A DNA stretch of 64,000 nucleotides, from positions 1 to 64,000 of the forward strand of contig DIZW01000024.1 of the NCBI GenBank assembly GCA_002428015.1, in the 5' to 3' direction. Source of the DNA: Oxalobacteraceae bacterium UBA6018. Its GTDB lineage: Bacteria > Pseudomonadota > Gammaproteobacteria > Burkholderiales > Burkholderiaceae_D. Under the pieces are notes generated by a model that was not told where the DNA came from, did no database searches, and saw only the letters and a list, made by a program, of their open reading frames with translations. Position 1 is the first letter of the stretch, and each line of letters begins with the position of its first letter. The translations under genes and the position numbers were made by a program. Of the stretch, positions 8,128 through 18,722 are shown one piece after another.

Positions 8128-10035
8128 ATGAAACCTCACCCACAACAGGGTGCCCGCGCCACGCAGTTCCTGGCGATGATATTGACCACCGCGCTCAGCG
8201 CCTGCGGCGGCGGCGGCTCGGCCGCCCTCGCGCCGACGCCCGCGCCGGCGCCGCTCCCGGTACCGGCTCCCGCTCCAACGCCAACTCCCACTCCGGCCCC
8301 GTCCCCGTCCCCGGCATCGACCGTCAGCGTGGCCTTCGACAGCGACAAGGCGGCCTACGCACCGGGCGAGACTGTCCAGCTGAGCGTGACCATGAACGAC
8401 AGCGCGGCCAGTCCGGTCAGCGGCGCCCGTGTGCGCATGACGGTGCGCCACCTGGGCGAGCAGGTCGGTGTTCCGGTCGAAGCGGCGGCCGCCGCCGGCG
8501 CCACGGTGCTGCTGCGCTGGTCTCCGCCGGCGGCCGACTTCCAGGGCTACAGCGTGGAGGTGGCGGTGCTCGACGCCAACGGCGGCGTGCTGGCCAGCGA
8601 CACCGGCGCGCTGGACGTGTCCTCGAGCTGGCTCAAGTTCCCGCGCTACGGCTACGTGTCCGGCTACGCGCCCGGGCTGGACGGCAAAGCCATCGTCAGC
8701 CAGCTCAAGGCCTTCCACATCAACGCGCTGCAGTTCTACGACTGGCAGTGGAAGCACCACGTGCCGCTGGCAGGTACCCCTGATGCCCCGGCCGAGCAGT
8801 GGGAGGACCTGGCGCGCCGCAGCACCAGCCGCACCACCATCAACGGCATGATAGCCGCCGCCCACGGCATGGGCATGGCGGCCATGCAGTACAACCTGAT
8901 CTACGGCGCGGCCGTCAACTACACGGCCGACGGGGTCAGCCCGGACTGGGGCCTGTACGACAGCGTGGGCGGCAAGCAGTGGGCTTATGCGCTGCCGAGC
9001 ACCTGGACCACTTCGGCCCTGTACTTCTTCAACCCGCTCGACGTCAACTGGCAGGACTACATCCTGGGGCGCGAGCTGGATGTGTTCAAGGCCTACGCCT
9101 TCGACGGCTGGCATGCCGACACGGTGGGCGACAACGGCACCAAGTACGACGCCAAGGGCAATCCGGTCGACATCAAACAAACCTTCAAGCCGTTCCTGAA
9201 CGCGGCCAAGGCGCGCCTGGGTTCCAAGCTGCTGGTGATGAACGCGGTGGGCAACAAGGGCCACGAGGGCGTCAACGCCAGCAACGTGGACGCGGTGTAC
9301 GTGGAGGTGTGGCCGTGGGACGGCATCGCCGACTACAACGGCCTCAAGGGCCTGGTCGACCAGACCCGCGCCGAGTCGGGCGGCAAGTCGGTGATCGTGC
9401 CGGCGTATATGAACTACGACTACGCCAAGGCCAGGAGCGACGAGGCGCCGGGCCAGTTCAACGAGCCGGGCATCCTGCTGACCGAGGCTGCGGTGCTGGC
9501 GGCGGGCGGCTCGCGTCTGGAGCTGGGCGACGACACGCGCATGCTGTGCAACGAGTACTTCCCCAACCGTCACATGGTGATGCCGGCCGCGCTCAAGACG
9601 AAGATGCGCTATTACTACGATTTCGCGGTCGCCTACGAAAACCTGCTGCGCGACGGCCAGGTGGACAGCGCCAAGGCGGTCGCCATCGACGGGGTGACGG
9701 TGAGCGCGAACGGCGCGGCCAACACGGTGTGGGCTTATGCCAAGAGCGATGCGCGCTACGAGACCGTCAACCTGATCAATCTGCGCGGGATCGCCGACCT
9801 GTCCTGGCGCGACACCAACGCGAACCAGAAGAAACCAGGCCAGCTGCTCAGTTTCAAGCTGAGGTATTACACTGACACAAAACTGACCCAGGCTTTTGTC
9901 GCCAGCCCCGATGCCGAGGGAGGGCGCAGCATCAGCCTGCCGCTCGAGTCCGGCACCGATGCCAAGGGCGCGTACGTCGCCGTCACCGTGCCTAGCCTCG
10001 ACTACTGGAATCTGATCTATTTCAAGAAGGGCTGA
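8128..10035 (+). CDS. GH66 lipoprotein: dextranase or cycloisomaltooligosaccharide glucanotransferase
   Basis: A 635-residue secreted lipoprotein. The lipobox LSAC puts the lipidated cysteine at residue 26, followed by a Pro/Ala linker (about 35-63), a beta-sandwich-like domain (about 65-165) and a TIM-barrel of the GH66 type. FDGWHADTVGD carries the predicted nucleophile Asp331, and AVYVEVWPWDG the predicted acid/base Glu393. GH66 enzymes cut alpha-1,6 glucan either by hydrolysis (dextranase) or by transglycosylation to cyclic isomaltooligosaccharides. The sequence alone does not separate the two. The roughly 90-residue insertion module of glucanotransferases was not evident, which slightly favours dextranase. 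It has GGAGA at the start codon and is followed after 3 bp by the ABC binding protein gene. It probably acts at the outer surface or in the periplasm. Confidence 0.85.
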   Translation: MKPHPQQGARATQFLAMILTTALSACGGGGSAALAPTPAPAPLPVPAPAPTPTPTPAPSPSPASTVSVAFDSDKAAYAPGETVQLSVTMNDSAASPVSGARVRMTVRHLGEQVGVPVEAAAAAGATVLLRWSPPAADFQGYSVEVAVLDANGGVLASDTGALDVSSSWLKFPRYGYVSGYAPGLDGKAIVSQLKAFHINALQFYDWQWKHHVPLAGTPDAPAEQWEDLARRSTSRTTINGMIAAAHGMGMAAMQYNLIYGAAVNYTADGVSPDWGLYDSVGGKQWAYALPSTWTTSALYFFNPLDVNWQDYILGRELDVFKAYAFDGWHADTVGDNGTKYDAKGNPVDIKQTFKPFLNAAKARLGSKLLVMNAVGNKGHEGVNASNVDAVYVEVWPWDGIADYNGLKGLVDQTRAESGGKSVIVPAYMNYDYAKARSDEAPGQFNEPGILLTEAAVLAAGGSRLELGDDTRMLCNEYFPNRHMVMPAALKTKMRYYYDFAVAYENLLRDGQVDSAKAVAIDGVTVSANGAANTVWAYAKSDARYETVNLINLRGIADLSWRDTNANQKKPGQLLSFKLRYYTDTKLTQAFVASPDAEGGRSISLPLESGTDAKGAYVAVTVPSLDYWNLIYFKKG

Positions 10036-10038
10036 TCC

Positions 10039-11298
10039 ATGACGTTCAAACGCTACGCCGCCGCGCTCGCGCTGGCCTTGTTCGGCGGCGCCGCCGGTGC
10101 CGCTGAGATCACCATCGCCTGCGGCTCGGTCGGCGCCGACGTGGAGATCTGCCGCACCCTGATGAAGGAGTGGACCGCGCGCACCGGCAACCAGGTGCGC
10201 ATCTTCGTCACGCCCAATTCGAGCACCGACCAGCTGGCCCTGTACCGCCAGCAGTTCGGCGCCAAGTCGGACGAGGTGGACGTGCTGATGGTGGACGTGG
10301 TGTGGCCGGGCATCATCAAGGAGCACCTGCTGGACCTGACGCCGTACGCCAAGGGCGTGCAGAAGGAGCATTTCCCGGCCATCATCGCCAACAACACGGT
10401 CGGCGGCAAGCTGCTGGCCATGCCGTGGTTCACCGACGCCGGCCTGCTGTTCTACCGCAAGGACCTGCTGGACAAGTACCACGAGCCGGTCCCGGCCACG
10501 TGGAGCGCCCTGACGGCGGCGGCGCGCAAGATCCAGGACGGCGAACGCAAGGCCGGTAACCCGGACATGCAAGGCTATCTGTATGAGGGCAAGGCCTATG
10601 AGGGCTTGAGCTGCAACGCGCTCGAATGGATCGCCAGCAGCGGCGGCGGCACCATCGTCGACGCCAGCGGCAAGATCACCGTCAACAACGCGGCCGCCGC
10701 CCAGGCGCTCGACCTGGCCGCGACCTGGCCGGGCACGATCGCGCCGAAGAACGTGAGCAGTTTCGCCGAGGAGGAGGCGCGCAATATATTCCAGAACGGG
10801 AACGCGGTGTTCATGCGCAACTGGTCCTACCCGTGGACCCTGGCCCAGCGCGCCGACAGCAAGGTCAAGGGCAAGATCGGCGTGGCGGTCCTGCCGCACG
10901 GCGCCAACGGCAAGAGCGTGGCGGCCCTGGGCGGCTGGCAGCTGGCGGTGTCGAAATACTCGCGCCAGCCGGCGCTGGCGGCCGACCTCGTGATGTTCTT
11001 GACGAGCAAGGAAATGCAGAAGAAGCGGGCCTTGCTGGTGGGCTCGCTGCCGACCTATCCGGCGCTCTACCGCGACCCCGAGGTGCTCAAGGCGGCGCCG
11101 TATTTCGCCTCCGTGGTGGAGGCCTTCAACACCGCCGTGGCGCGGCCCTCGACGGTGACGGCCGATAAGTACAACGCGGTGTCCTCGGCGCTGTGGAACA
11201 CTGCCAGCGCGACCTTGGCGGGCCGGGTCAAGGGCGCCGCCGCGGTGCAGCAGCTGGAAAAGGATTTGATCAAGGTGCGCCGGGGGCCGCGGTGGTAG
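10039..11298 (+). CDS. Sugar ABC transporter substrate-binding protein (family 1)
   Basis: A 419-residue periplasmic binding protein with a signal peptide ending near AGAAE. The extracellular-solute-binding family 1 fold shows in ITIACGSVGADVE, DVLMVDVVWPGII, LLAMPWFTDAGLLFYRKDLL and FMRNWSYPW, which resemble trehalose/maltose-type binders. It is the third gene of the receptor operon and precedes two permeases and an ATPase, so it should deliver oligosaccharides produced by the GH66 enzyme to the inner-membrane importer. The start lies 3 bp after the GH66 stop. Ligand specificity for isomaltooligosaccharides is inferred from context. Confidence 0.93.
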   Translation: MTFKRYAAALALALFGGAAGAAEITIACGSVGADVEICRTLMKEWTARTGNQVRIFVTPNSSTDQLALYRQQFGAKSDEVDVLMVDVVWPGIIKEHLLDLTPYAKGVQKEHFPAIIANNTVGGKLLAMPWFTDAGLLFYRKDLLDKYHEPVPATWSALTAAARKIQDGERKAGNPDMQGYLYEGKAYEGLSCNALEWIASSGGGTIVDASGKITVNNAAAAQALDLAATWPGTIAPKNVSSFAEEEARNIFQNGNAVFMRNWSYPWTLAQRADSKVKGKIGVAVLPHGANGKSVAALGGWQLAVSKYSRQPALAADLVMFLTSKEMQKKRALLVGSLPTYPALYRDPEVLKAAPYFASVVEAFNTAVARPSTVTADKYNAVSSALWNTASATLAGRVKGAAAVQQLEKDLIKVRRGPRW

Positions 11299-12260
11299 CC
11301 GTCCCTTCCGCGCTCGAAGTGGAGCAGGGCGCCCTGGCCGCTGCCGGCGCGGCGGACAGGACGCCGCTCACCAGCCTGGCGCGCCAGCGCCGCCGCAGCG
11401 CGCTGCTGTTCCTGGCGCCGATGCTGTTGGTGCTCGGCGTGGTGGCGCTCGAGCCGCTCGGGCGCAGCCTCTACCTGAGCCTGACCGACGCGCGCATCGA
11501 CAACCTGTCCGGCCATTTCGTCGGCCTGGAGAACTACTTCGGCCCCTACGGCCTGTTCGCCACCGGCGACGGCTGGATCGATCCGAAGTGGGGCGCGGCG
11601 ATCAAGAATACGCTGCTGTTCGCGCTGGTGTCGGTCAGCATCGAGACCGTGTTCGCGTTCGCGGTGGCGCTGGTGCTCGACACCGAGTTCCGCGGCAAGA
11701 GCCTGGTCACGGCCGCCGTGCTGGTGCCGTGGGCGGTGCCGACGGTGGTCTCGGCCAAGCTGTGGGACTGGATGCTGCAGCAGCAGTACGGCATCGTCAA
11801 CGTGGCGCTGGCCGGCATGCACCTGGACCGGATCGCCTTCACCACCGATTATCCGATGTGGTCGGTGGTGCTGGTGGACGTGTGGAAGACCACGCCCTTC
11901 ATGGCGCTGCTGATCCTGGCCGCGCTCAAGATGCTGCCGCGCGACTGCTATGAGGCGGCGGCGGTGGACGGCATCCACCCGGTGCGGGTGTTCTTCCGCG
12001 TGACGCTGCCGCTGGTCAAGCCCGCGCTGATGGTGGCGGTGATCTTCCGCCTGCTCGACGCGCTGCGCGTGTTCGACGTGATCTACGTGCTGACCGGCTC
12101 GACCGAGGACACCATCAGCATGTCCGGCTTCGTGCGCGACCAGATGGTGGAGAACGGCTATGTCGGCTTCGGCTCGGCCGCCTCCACGGTGCTGTTCCTG
12201 ATCATCGCGGCCTGCACGCTGCTGTACATGAAGCTCAGCCGCGTGAGGGCCGAGCCATGA
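11292..12260 (+). CDS. Sugar ABC transporter permease (MalF-like)
   Basis: A 322-residue inner-membrane permease with six predicted helices and the EAA loop YEAAAVDGIHPVRVFFRVTLP, which docks on the ATPase. The start is placed at the GTG at 11292, which overlaps the stop of the binding-protein gene; frame-compatible sequence farther upstream lies inside that gene and is not permease-like. The first 45 residues are charged and soluble, then hydrophobic SALLFLAPMLLVLGVV begins. It pairs with the MalG-like permease that starts 4 bp before its stop. MalF-like subunits in this class form the translocation channel for di- and oligosaccharides. Confidence 0.92.
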   Translation: MVAVPSALEVEQGALAAAGAADRTPLTSLARQRRRSALLFLAPMLLVLGVVALEPLGRSLYLSLTDARIDNLSGHFVGLENYFGPYGLFATGDGWIDPKWGAAIKNTLLFALVSVSIETVFAFAVALVLDTEFRGKSLVTAAVLVPWAVPTVVSAKLWDWMLQQQYGIVNVALAGMHLDRIAFTTDYPMWSVVLVDVWKTTPFMALLILAALKMLPRDCYEAAAVDGIHPVRVFFRVTLPLVKPALMVAVIFRLLDALRVFDVIYVLTGSTEDTISMSGFVRDQMVENGYVGFGSAASTVLFLIIAACTLLYMKLSRVRAEP

Positions 12261-13099
12261 GGCGGCGCGCCCTCCTGCCGCGCCTGGGTTTTTGGTGCTT
12301 CACCGCCCTCATCGTCGTGTTCGCGCTTTTCCCGTTCGCCTACGCGGTCTTCAGCTCGTTCCTGACCGGCGCCGCGCTGTACGACGTGCGCGACACCAGC
12401 ATGGCCAGCCTGAGCGCGGCCAACTACCGGGCGCTGTTCGACAGCGGCCAGTACTTCGGCGCCAGCATCCTCAATTCACTGATGGTGGCCAGCGCGGTGG
12501 TGCTGCTGTCGCTGTGCATGGGCGTGACGGCGGCCTACGCGCTGGCGCGCATCGCCTTTCGCGGCCGCGGCCTGCTGCTGATGGCGATCCTGGGTGTGTC
12601 GATGTTCCCCCAGGTGGCGGTGTTGGCCGGTATGTACGAGCTGATGCACGGCCTGGGGCTGTACAACAAGTCGCTCGGCCTGGTGCTGCCCTACCTGCTG
12701 TTCACCTTGCCGTTCACGGTGTGGGTGCTGACCACCTTCATGCGCGACCTGCCCAGGGAGCTCGAGGAGGCGGCGGTGATGGACGGCTGCACGCCGTGGC
12801 GGATCCTGACGGCGGTGTTCCTGCCGCTGCTGTGGCCGGTGCTGGTGTCGGTCGCGCTGCTGGCCTTCGTGGCGGCGTGGAACGAGTTCCTGTTCGCGCT
12901 GACCTTCGTGAACAAGGACACGGGGCGCACGGTGCCGGTGGCGATCTCGCTGATCGGCGGCGGCGCCAGCTCGCGCGAACTGCCCTGGGGCAAGCTGATG
13001 GCGGCCTCGGTGCTGGTGACGGTGCCGCTGGTGGCGATGGTGCTGGTATTTCAAAAGAAAATCGTGTCAGGGCTGACCGCCGGTGCGGTCAAGGGCTGA
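12257..13099 (+). CDS. Carbohydrate ABC transporter permease (MalG-like)
   Basis: A 280-residue permease with six helices and the EAA motif LEEAAVMDGCTPWRILTAVFLP. It begins with an ATGA overlap on the stop of the first permease, which implies translational coupling. The C-terminal segment LVFQKKIVSGLTAGAVKG is typical of MalG relatives. With the first permease and the ATPase it completes a MalFGK2-type importer. Confidence 0.94.
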   Translation: MRRRALLPRLGFWCFTALIVVFALFPFAYAVFSSFLTGAALYDVRDTSMASLSAANYRALFDSGQYFGASILNSLMVASAVVLLSLCMGVTAAYALARIAFRGRGLLLMAILGVSMFPQVAVLAGMYELMHGLGLYNKSLGLVLPYLLFTLPFTVWVLTTFMRDLPRELEEAAVMDGCTPWRILTAVFLPLLWPVLVSVALLAFVAAWNEFLFALTFVNKDTGRTVPVAISLIGGGASSRELPWGKLMAASVLVTVPLVAMVLVFQKKIVSGLTAGAVKG

Positions 13100-13131
13100 G
13101 CGGCTTTAAAAAGCATGAGGAAGTAAGAGAC

Positions 13132-14256
<1,125 letters not shown>

Positions 14257-14276
14257 GGCATTTTTTTTACCGAATG

Positions 14277-14292
14277 ACGAAATCGATTACGT
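14277..14292. promoter_or_regulatory. Operator-like 16-mer upstream of the MFS gene
   Basis: ACGAAATCGATTACGT is the exact inverted copy of 3667-3682. It lies about 40 bp before the MFS start at 14333, inside the likely promoter, which implies separate but coordinated transcription of the MFS/glycosidase pair under the same LacI-type regulator. Confidence 0.6.
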
Positions 14293-14332
14293 TAAATTTA
14301 ATCCAGAACACACACATTCACGAGGACATTTC

Positions 14333-15622
14333 ATGGCGACATTTTCCCCACAGATGGCAGGCGCGCCCGGCGCCTTGCCCGTGGCCAGGCCGGCCGGCGC
14401 GCTGGTCATCATCACCATCCTGTTTTTCATGTGGGGTCTGCTGACCTCGCTCAACGACGTGCTGATCCCGCACCTGAAGGCCGTGTATGCGCTCAGCTAC
14501 GTGCAGGCGATGCTGGTGCAGTTCTGCTTTTTCGGCGCCTACTTCGTGGTGTCGATCCCGGCCGGCGCGCTGATCAGGCGCATCGGCTACCAGCACGGCG
14601 CGGTGGCCGGCCTGGCCATCGCCGCCTGCGGCTGCGCGCTGTTCTACCCGGCCGCCAGCGGCGGCTACGGCAGCTTCCTGCTGGCCTTCTTCATCCTCGC
14701 CGCCGGCATCACGGTGCTGCAGGTGGCCGCCAACCCCTACGTCACGGTGCTGGGCGACGCGGCCACCGCGTCGAGCCGGCTGACCTTGACCCAGGCCTTC
14801 AATTCGCTCGGCACCACGGTCGCGCCGGTGGTGGGCGGCATGCTGATCCTGTCGGGCGCGGTGCTTTCAGCGCCGGAGCTGGCGCGCCTGCCGGCCGCCG
14901 CCCAGCTGGCCTACCGCGCCCATGAGGCGCAAGCCGTGCAGGGCCCCTACCTGGCGCTGGCGGCCGCCCTGATGGCGCTGGCCGTGCTGTTCGCCTTTGC
15001 GCGCCTGCCCAAGATCGCCCAGGCCGGCGCCGCCGCGGCGCCGCGCGTGCCCCTGCTGGCCCAGCGCCGCCTGATCCTGGGCGCGCTCGGCATCTTCCTG
15101 TATGTGGGGGCCGAGGTGAGCATCGGCAGCTTCCTGATCAACTTCCTGGGCGAGGCCCGCATCGCTGGGCTGAATGCGGCCGCGGCCGCGCCCCTGGTCG
15201 GCTATTACTGGGGTGGCGCCATGCTGGGGCGTTTCATTGGTTTCGCCGTGATGCGCCGGGTCAGCCCGGGCCGGGCGCTGGCCTTTAACGCGGCCTGCTC
15301 GATCGCCCTGATCCTGTGCGCGGTGCTGGACGGCGGCCGCCTGGCGGTGTGGGCCATCCTCGCGGTCGGCCTGTGCAATTCGATCATGTTCCCGACCATC
15401 TTCAGCATGGCCCTGCACAAGCTGGGCGCGGCCACAGGGCAGGGCTCGGGGCTGCTGTGCATGGCCATCGTGGGCGGCGCGCTGCTGCCGTTCGCCCAAG
15501 GCTGGGTGGCCGACCGCGCCGGCGTCCAGCTGTCGTTCCTGGTGCCGGCCGCCTGCTACCTCTACATCCTTTTTTTCGGTCTGCGCCACGCGGGCATGTA
15601 CCGCGCCGACGCGGCCAGCTAA
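14333..15622 (+). CDS. FucP-type sugar MFS transporter
   Basis: A 429-residue major facilitator with about 12 helices. FFMWGLLTSLNDVLIPHLK near residue 30 and QVAANPYVTVLG are hallmarks of the fucose/glucose/galactose:proton symporter (FucP) family. ATG 14333 is chosen because it follows CACGAGGACATTTC, and the upstream frame lies over the ATPase end and the operator. It would import the monosaccharide released in the periplasm by the next gene, 8 bp downstream. Glucose is the likely substrate given the GH66 context, though FucP members also carry galactose, fucose and N-acetylglucosamine. Confidence 0.9.
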   Translation: MATFSPQMAGAPGALPVARPAGALVIITILFFMWGLLTSLNDVLIPHLKAVYALSYVQAMLVQFCFFGAYFVVSIPAGALIRRIGYQHGAVAGLAIAACGCALFYPAASGGYGSFLLAFFILAAGITVLQVAANPYVTVLGDAATASSRLTLTQAFNSLGTTVAPVVGGMLILSGAVLSAPELARLPAAAQLAYRAHEAQAVQGPYLALAAALMALAVLFAFARLPKIAQAGAAAAPRVPLLAQRRLILGALGIFLYVGAEVSIGSFLINFLGEARIAGLNAAAAAPLVGYYWGGAMLGRFIGFAVMRRVSPGRALAFNAACSIALILCAVLDGGRLAVWAILAVGLCNSIMFPTIFSMALHKLGAATGQGSGLLCMAIVGGALLPFAQGWVADRAGVQLSFLVPAACYLYILFFGLRHAGMYRADAAS

Positions 15623-15630
15623 CCGGAGCC

Positions 15631-18189
15631 ATGATGACCCGAACCACCACCGCAGCCCTGATCAGCGCTTGCGTGATATCCATGATTTCCAATGCAGGAG
15701 CAAGCCCCTTGAGCACCGACACAACCCAGCCGCACGGCGCCACCATGACCTTTGACGCGGCCGGCGGCGCCCGTCAGCAGGCGCGCTTCGCGCTCAAGGG
15801 CGAGGCGCTCGGCCTGCGCACCTACGAGCAATCGAGCAGCCTGGCGATGCGCGAGGCGGCTCCGTCCACCATCGCCTACACCGAACTGGCGGGCATGCCG
15901 CTGGTGCGCAGCGGCAGTCTGGCGTTCGACGCGCTGTTCGCCCACGCCGTGCTCGAGATGAAGCAGAACTCGGTCGCGGCGATCCGCGACAGCGCCTACA
16001 ACGACGGCCGCCCGCTCCCGTGCGAATGTTTCGAGACGGGCGAAAAATGGCATTACGTGTGGACCCGCGACCTGTCCTACGCGGCCGACCTGAGCCTGGC
16101 CATGCTGGACCCGGTCCGGGTGCGCAACTCGCTCGAATTCAAGCTCTCCGGCTACCGCGCCGGCAGCGTCAAGGCCGACGGCGTGCCCGGCACCGCGGAC
16201 GGCTTGCAGATCATCCAGGACACCGGCAGCGGCGGCAGCTGGCCGGTCAGCACCGACCGGGTCAGCTGGGCCTTCGGCGCCGAGCAGGCCTTGCGTGCGC
16301 TGGCCCCGGCCGAGCGCGCCGCGTTCGCGGTGACGGCCTTCAAGGCCTTGTCCAACACCATCGAGAGCGACCGCCTGGCTGCCTTCGACCCGCGCGACGG
16401 CCTGTACACCGGCGAGCAATCGTTTCTCGACTGGCGAGAGCAGACCTACGGCGCCGGCATCGCCGACGACCTGGCGCGCATGGCCAGCGCCAAGGCCCTG
16501 TCGACCAACGTGGCCCACTACAAGGCGCTCAGCCTGGCCGCGCACCTGGCCGCCGAACAGCACCAGGACGAGCGGGCGGCGCGCTACCGCGCCTGGGCCG
16601 CGGACCTGAAGGCGGCCATCAACCGCCGCTTCTGGCTCGAGGATGCCGGCATGTACAGCAGCCTGACCGCGGCCCACTTCGACGGCGCCGCCCTGCACAA
16701 GTTCGACTGGCTGGGCCAGTCGCTGGCGATCGTCACCGGCGTGGCCGACCCGGCACGCGCGGCGCGTATCCTGGCCAGCTACCCGCACGGGCCGATGGGC
16801 GCGCCGGTGATCTTCCCCCAGCAGTCGGGGGTGCCGATCTACCACAACCGCGCCATCTGGCCGTTCGTGACGGCCTACGGCCTGAACGCGGCCATCATCG
16901 GGCGCAACGTCAGCGTGGCCGACGCCGCCTACGCGACGCTGCTGCGCGGCGCGGCGCTGCATTTGTCGAACATGGAAAACATGGAATGGCTGTCCGGCCT
17001 GGCGTTGCTGGAGGACCCGGACCAACCCGCGCTGAGCGGCCCGGTGATCAACTCGCGCCGCCAGCTATGGTCGGTCGGCGCCTACCTGGGCATGGTGATC
17101 CGCAGCGTGTTCGGCGTCGCCCTCGATGAAGACGGGCTGCGGGTACGGCCCTTCATCACGGCGCGCCTGCGCCGCGAGCAGTTCGGCGCGTCGCACCAGA
17201 TCGACCTGTCCCAGCTGCGCATCGGCGGCAAGAGCGTGCACGTGCATATTTCCCTGCCGCCCGCCAGCGCCGCGGAGGGCTACTACCCGGTCGCCGGCGT
17301 GACCCTCAACGGCCGCGTAGTGGAGGGCGCCATCGCGCTGGCCGATCTGGGGCCGGAGAACCTCATCGACGTGCGCCTGGGCGCGCTGGCCGCCGGCGAG
17401 CAGCGCATCACGCACGTGCAGGACAAGGCTGAGCGCCACGCGGGCGGGCCGAGCTTCGCTCCCTACGACCCGGTGGTGGCCGCGGCGGCGCGCGGCGCCG
17501 GCGGCCACGTAGAAGTGCGCATCGGCGACGGCGCCAACCACCCCGGCAGCGTCACCTACACCCTGTACCGCAACGGCAAGCTGCTGGCCGAGCGGCTGCC
17601 GGCCGGCGTCTGGATCGACAGCGCGCCGCTGGCGCTGGCCAACTGCTACGCGGTCGAGGCGGTGGACGTTGTCTCGGGCAACCGCTCGCATCACAGCGCC
17701 GCCGTGTGCGCCGGGGAGGGGATGGAAATTGGCGTCGATGACGCGCGCGTGCACACCAACCTGGCGCTGGCCAAGGGTGGCCAGGCGCGCATTGCGCACT
17801 GGGGCGCGCCCGACGACCGCTTCAGCGTCGAGCATATCGTCCTGACAGGCACGGCGCGCTACGCCTTCCAGCTGCGCTACCGGAACACCGGCCACGCCAT
17901 CAACACCGGGATCAGCAACGGCGTCAAGATCCTGACGGTGAGCGACGCGCTCGGGCGCACGGTGGCGCGGCGCGTGATCCAGATGCCGCACATTCCGGCC
18001 GACAGCGCGCCGATGCTGTCGACCCCGGCCGAGATCATGCTCGACGCGGGCACCTACCGCGTCGAGCTGAGCGACTACTACAACATGAGCTACCTGGCCA
18101 GCAACGCCGTGTACGGCGCGGGCGGCGGCAAGGACGGCGCGCTCAACCGCGTGGACCTGTTCGGCTTGCGCATCCTGGGCCTGGAATGA
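15631..18189 (+). CDS. Secreted six-hairpin glycosidase (GH15-like fold), probable exo-alpha-glucosidase
   Basis: An 852-residue exported protein, signal peptide ending near SNAGASP. Residues about 75-530 have the alternating helix pattern and aromatic/acidic motifs of an alpha/alpha six-barrel glycosidase: KWHYVWTRDLSYAADL, GGSWPVSTDRVSW, YHNRAIWPFVTAYGLNAA and ENMEWLSG. The last 320 residues look like beta-sandwich modules. Glucoamylase-, glucodextranase- and GH63-type enzymes share this fold, and I cannot assign a family number with confidence. In a locus with GH66 an exo-acting enzyme that trims isomaltooligosaccharides to glucose in the periplasm is the simplest role. It follows the MFS gene by 8 bp with CCGGAG as ribosome site. 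ATG 15634, one codon later, is an equally good start. Confidence 0.72.
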   Translation: MMTRTTTAALISACVISMISNAGASPLSTDTTQPHGATMTFDAAGGARQQARFALKGEALGLRTYEQSSSLAMREAAPSTIAYTELAGMPLVRSGSLAFDALFAHAVLEMKQNSVAAIRDSAYNDGRPLPCECFETGEKWHYVWTRDLSYAADLSLAMLDPVRVRNSLEFKLSGYRAGSVKADGVPGTADGLQIIQDTGSGGSWPVSTDRVSWAFGAEQALRALAPAERAAFAVTAFKALSNTIESDRLAAFDPRDGLYTGEQSFLDWREQTYGAGIADDLARMASAKALSTNVAHYKALSLAAHLAAEQHQDERAARYRAWAADLKAAINRRFWLEDAGMYSSLTAAHFDGAALHKFDWLGQSLAIVTGVADPARAARILASYPHGPMGAPVIFPQQSGVPIYHNRAIWPFVTAYGLNAAIIGRNVSVADAAYATLLRGAALHLSNMENMEWLSGLALLEDPDQPALSGPVINSRRQLWSVGAYLGMVIRSVFGVALDEDGLRVRPFITARLRREQFGASHQIDLSQLRIGGKSVHVHISLPPASAAEGYYPVAGVTLNGRVVEGAIALADLGPENLIDVRLGALAAGEQRITHVQDKAERHAGGPSFAPYDPVVAAAARGAGGHVEVRIGDGANHPGSVTYTLYRNGKLLAERLPAGVWIDSAPLALANCYAVEAVDVVSGNRSHHSAAVCAGEGMEIGVDDARVHTNLALAKGGQARIAHWGAPDDRFSVEHIVLTGTARYAFQLRYRNTGHAINTGISNGVKILTVSDALGRTVARRVIQMPHIPADSAPMLSTPAEIMLDAGTYRVELSDYYNMSYLASNAVYGAGGGKDGALNRVDLFGLRILGLE

Positions 18190-18722
18190 GCGCGGGCGCG
18201 CCGGCGGTGCGCCCGCGCAGGTCGGGCGGCGTGCTGCGCTTGATGGCGCCCTTGCGCCGGCTGGGCCTGGACTTGCTGGCGCGCGGCGCCTCCCACTCCG
18301 AGGTGATGCGCGAACTGGGCGTGAGCCGCCCGACGGTGTGGAAGTGGGCGCGCGCGGCGGCCGGCGGCGTACCGGACGCCGCGCCGGCGGCGCAGCAACT
18401 GGGGCCGCTGGCGCGCGCCCGCCTGCCGGCGCTGATCGAGGGCGGGGCGCGCGTGCACGGCTTTCCCACCGATGGCTGGACCATGGCGCGCCTGACGGTC
18501 ATGATCGAGCTTGAATTCGGCCTGGTCCTGAGCACGCTGCAGGTGTTTCACCTGCTTGGCGACGCGGTGCCGCGGCCGGCGTCAACGCGCGCGCCCGCCC
18601 AGCATGGCCTGGTCGAGAAAGCTGGCCGCGCGGCGGGCGTAGGTGGGGCGCATGTGGATCGAGTCGGTGTACAGCGGTGCGCCGGCCTCGTCGAGTACCG
18701 GGCAGGTGCCGTTCTGGCATAG
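18186..18722 (+). pseudogene. IS630-like transposase N-terminal HTH remnant
   Basis: The frame starts with an ATGA overlap on the glycosidase stop. Residues about 20-55 form a helix-turn-helix (SHSEVMRELGVSRPTVWKWA), followed by a winged segment FPTDGWTMARLTVMIELEFG ending at VFHLLGD. That arrangement matches the N-terminal DNA-binding part of IS630-family transposases. From about residue 128 the frame runs antisense through the acyltransferase gene and is not transposase-like, and no DDE catalytic domain follows. It is therefore probably a truncated element end. A domesticated HTH protein translationally coupled to the glycosidase is the alternative. Homology stops near base 18570. Confidence 0.55.

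Noticed and set aside
6814..10899. 1361-residue antisense frame across halogenase, GH66 and binding-protein genes
   Set aside because: Spans three real genes on the opposite strand and shows only mirrored codon bias, no motifs.
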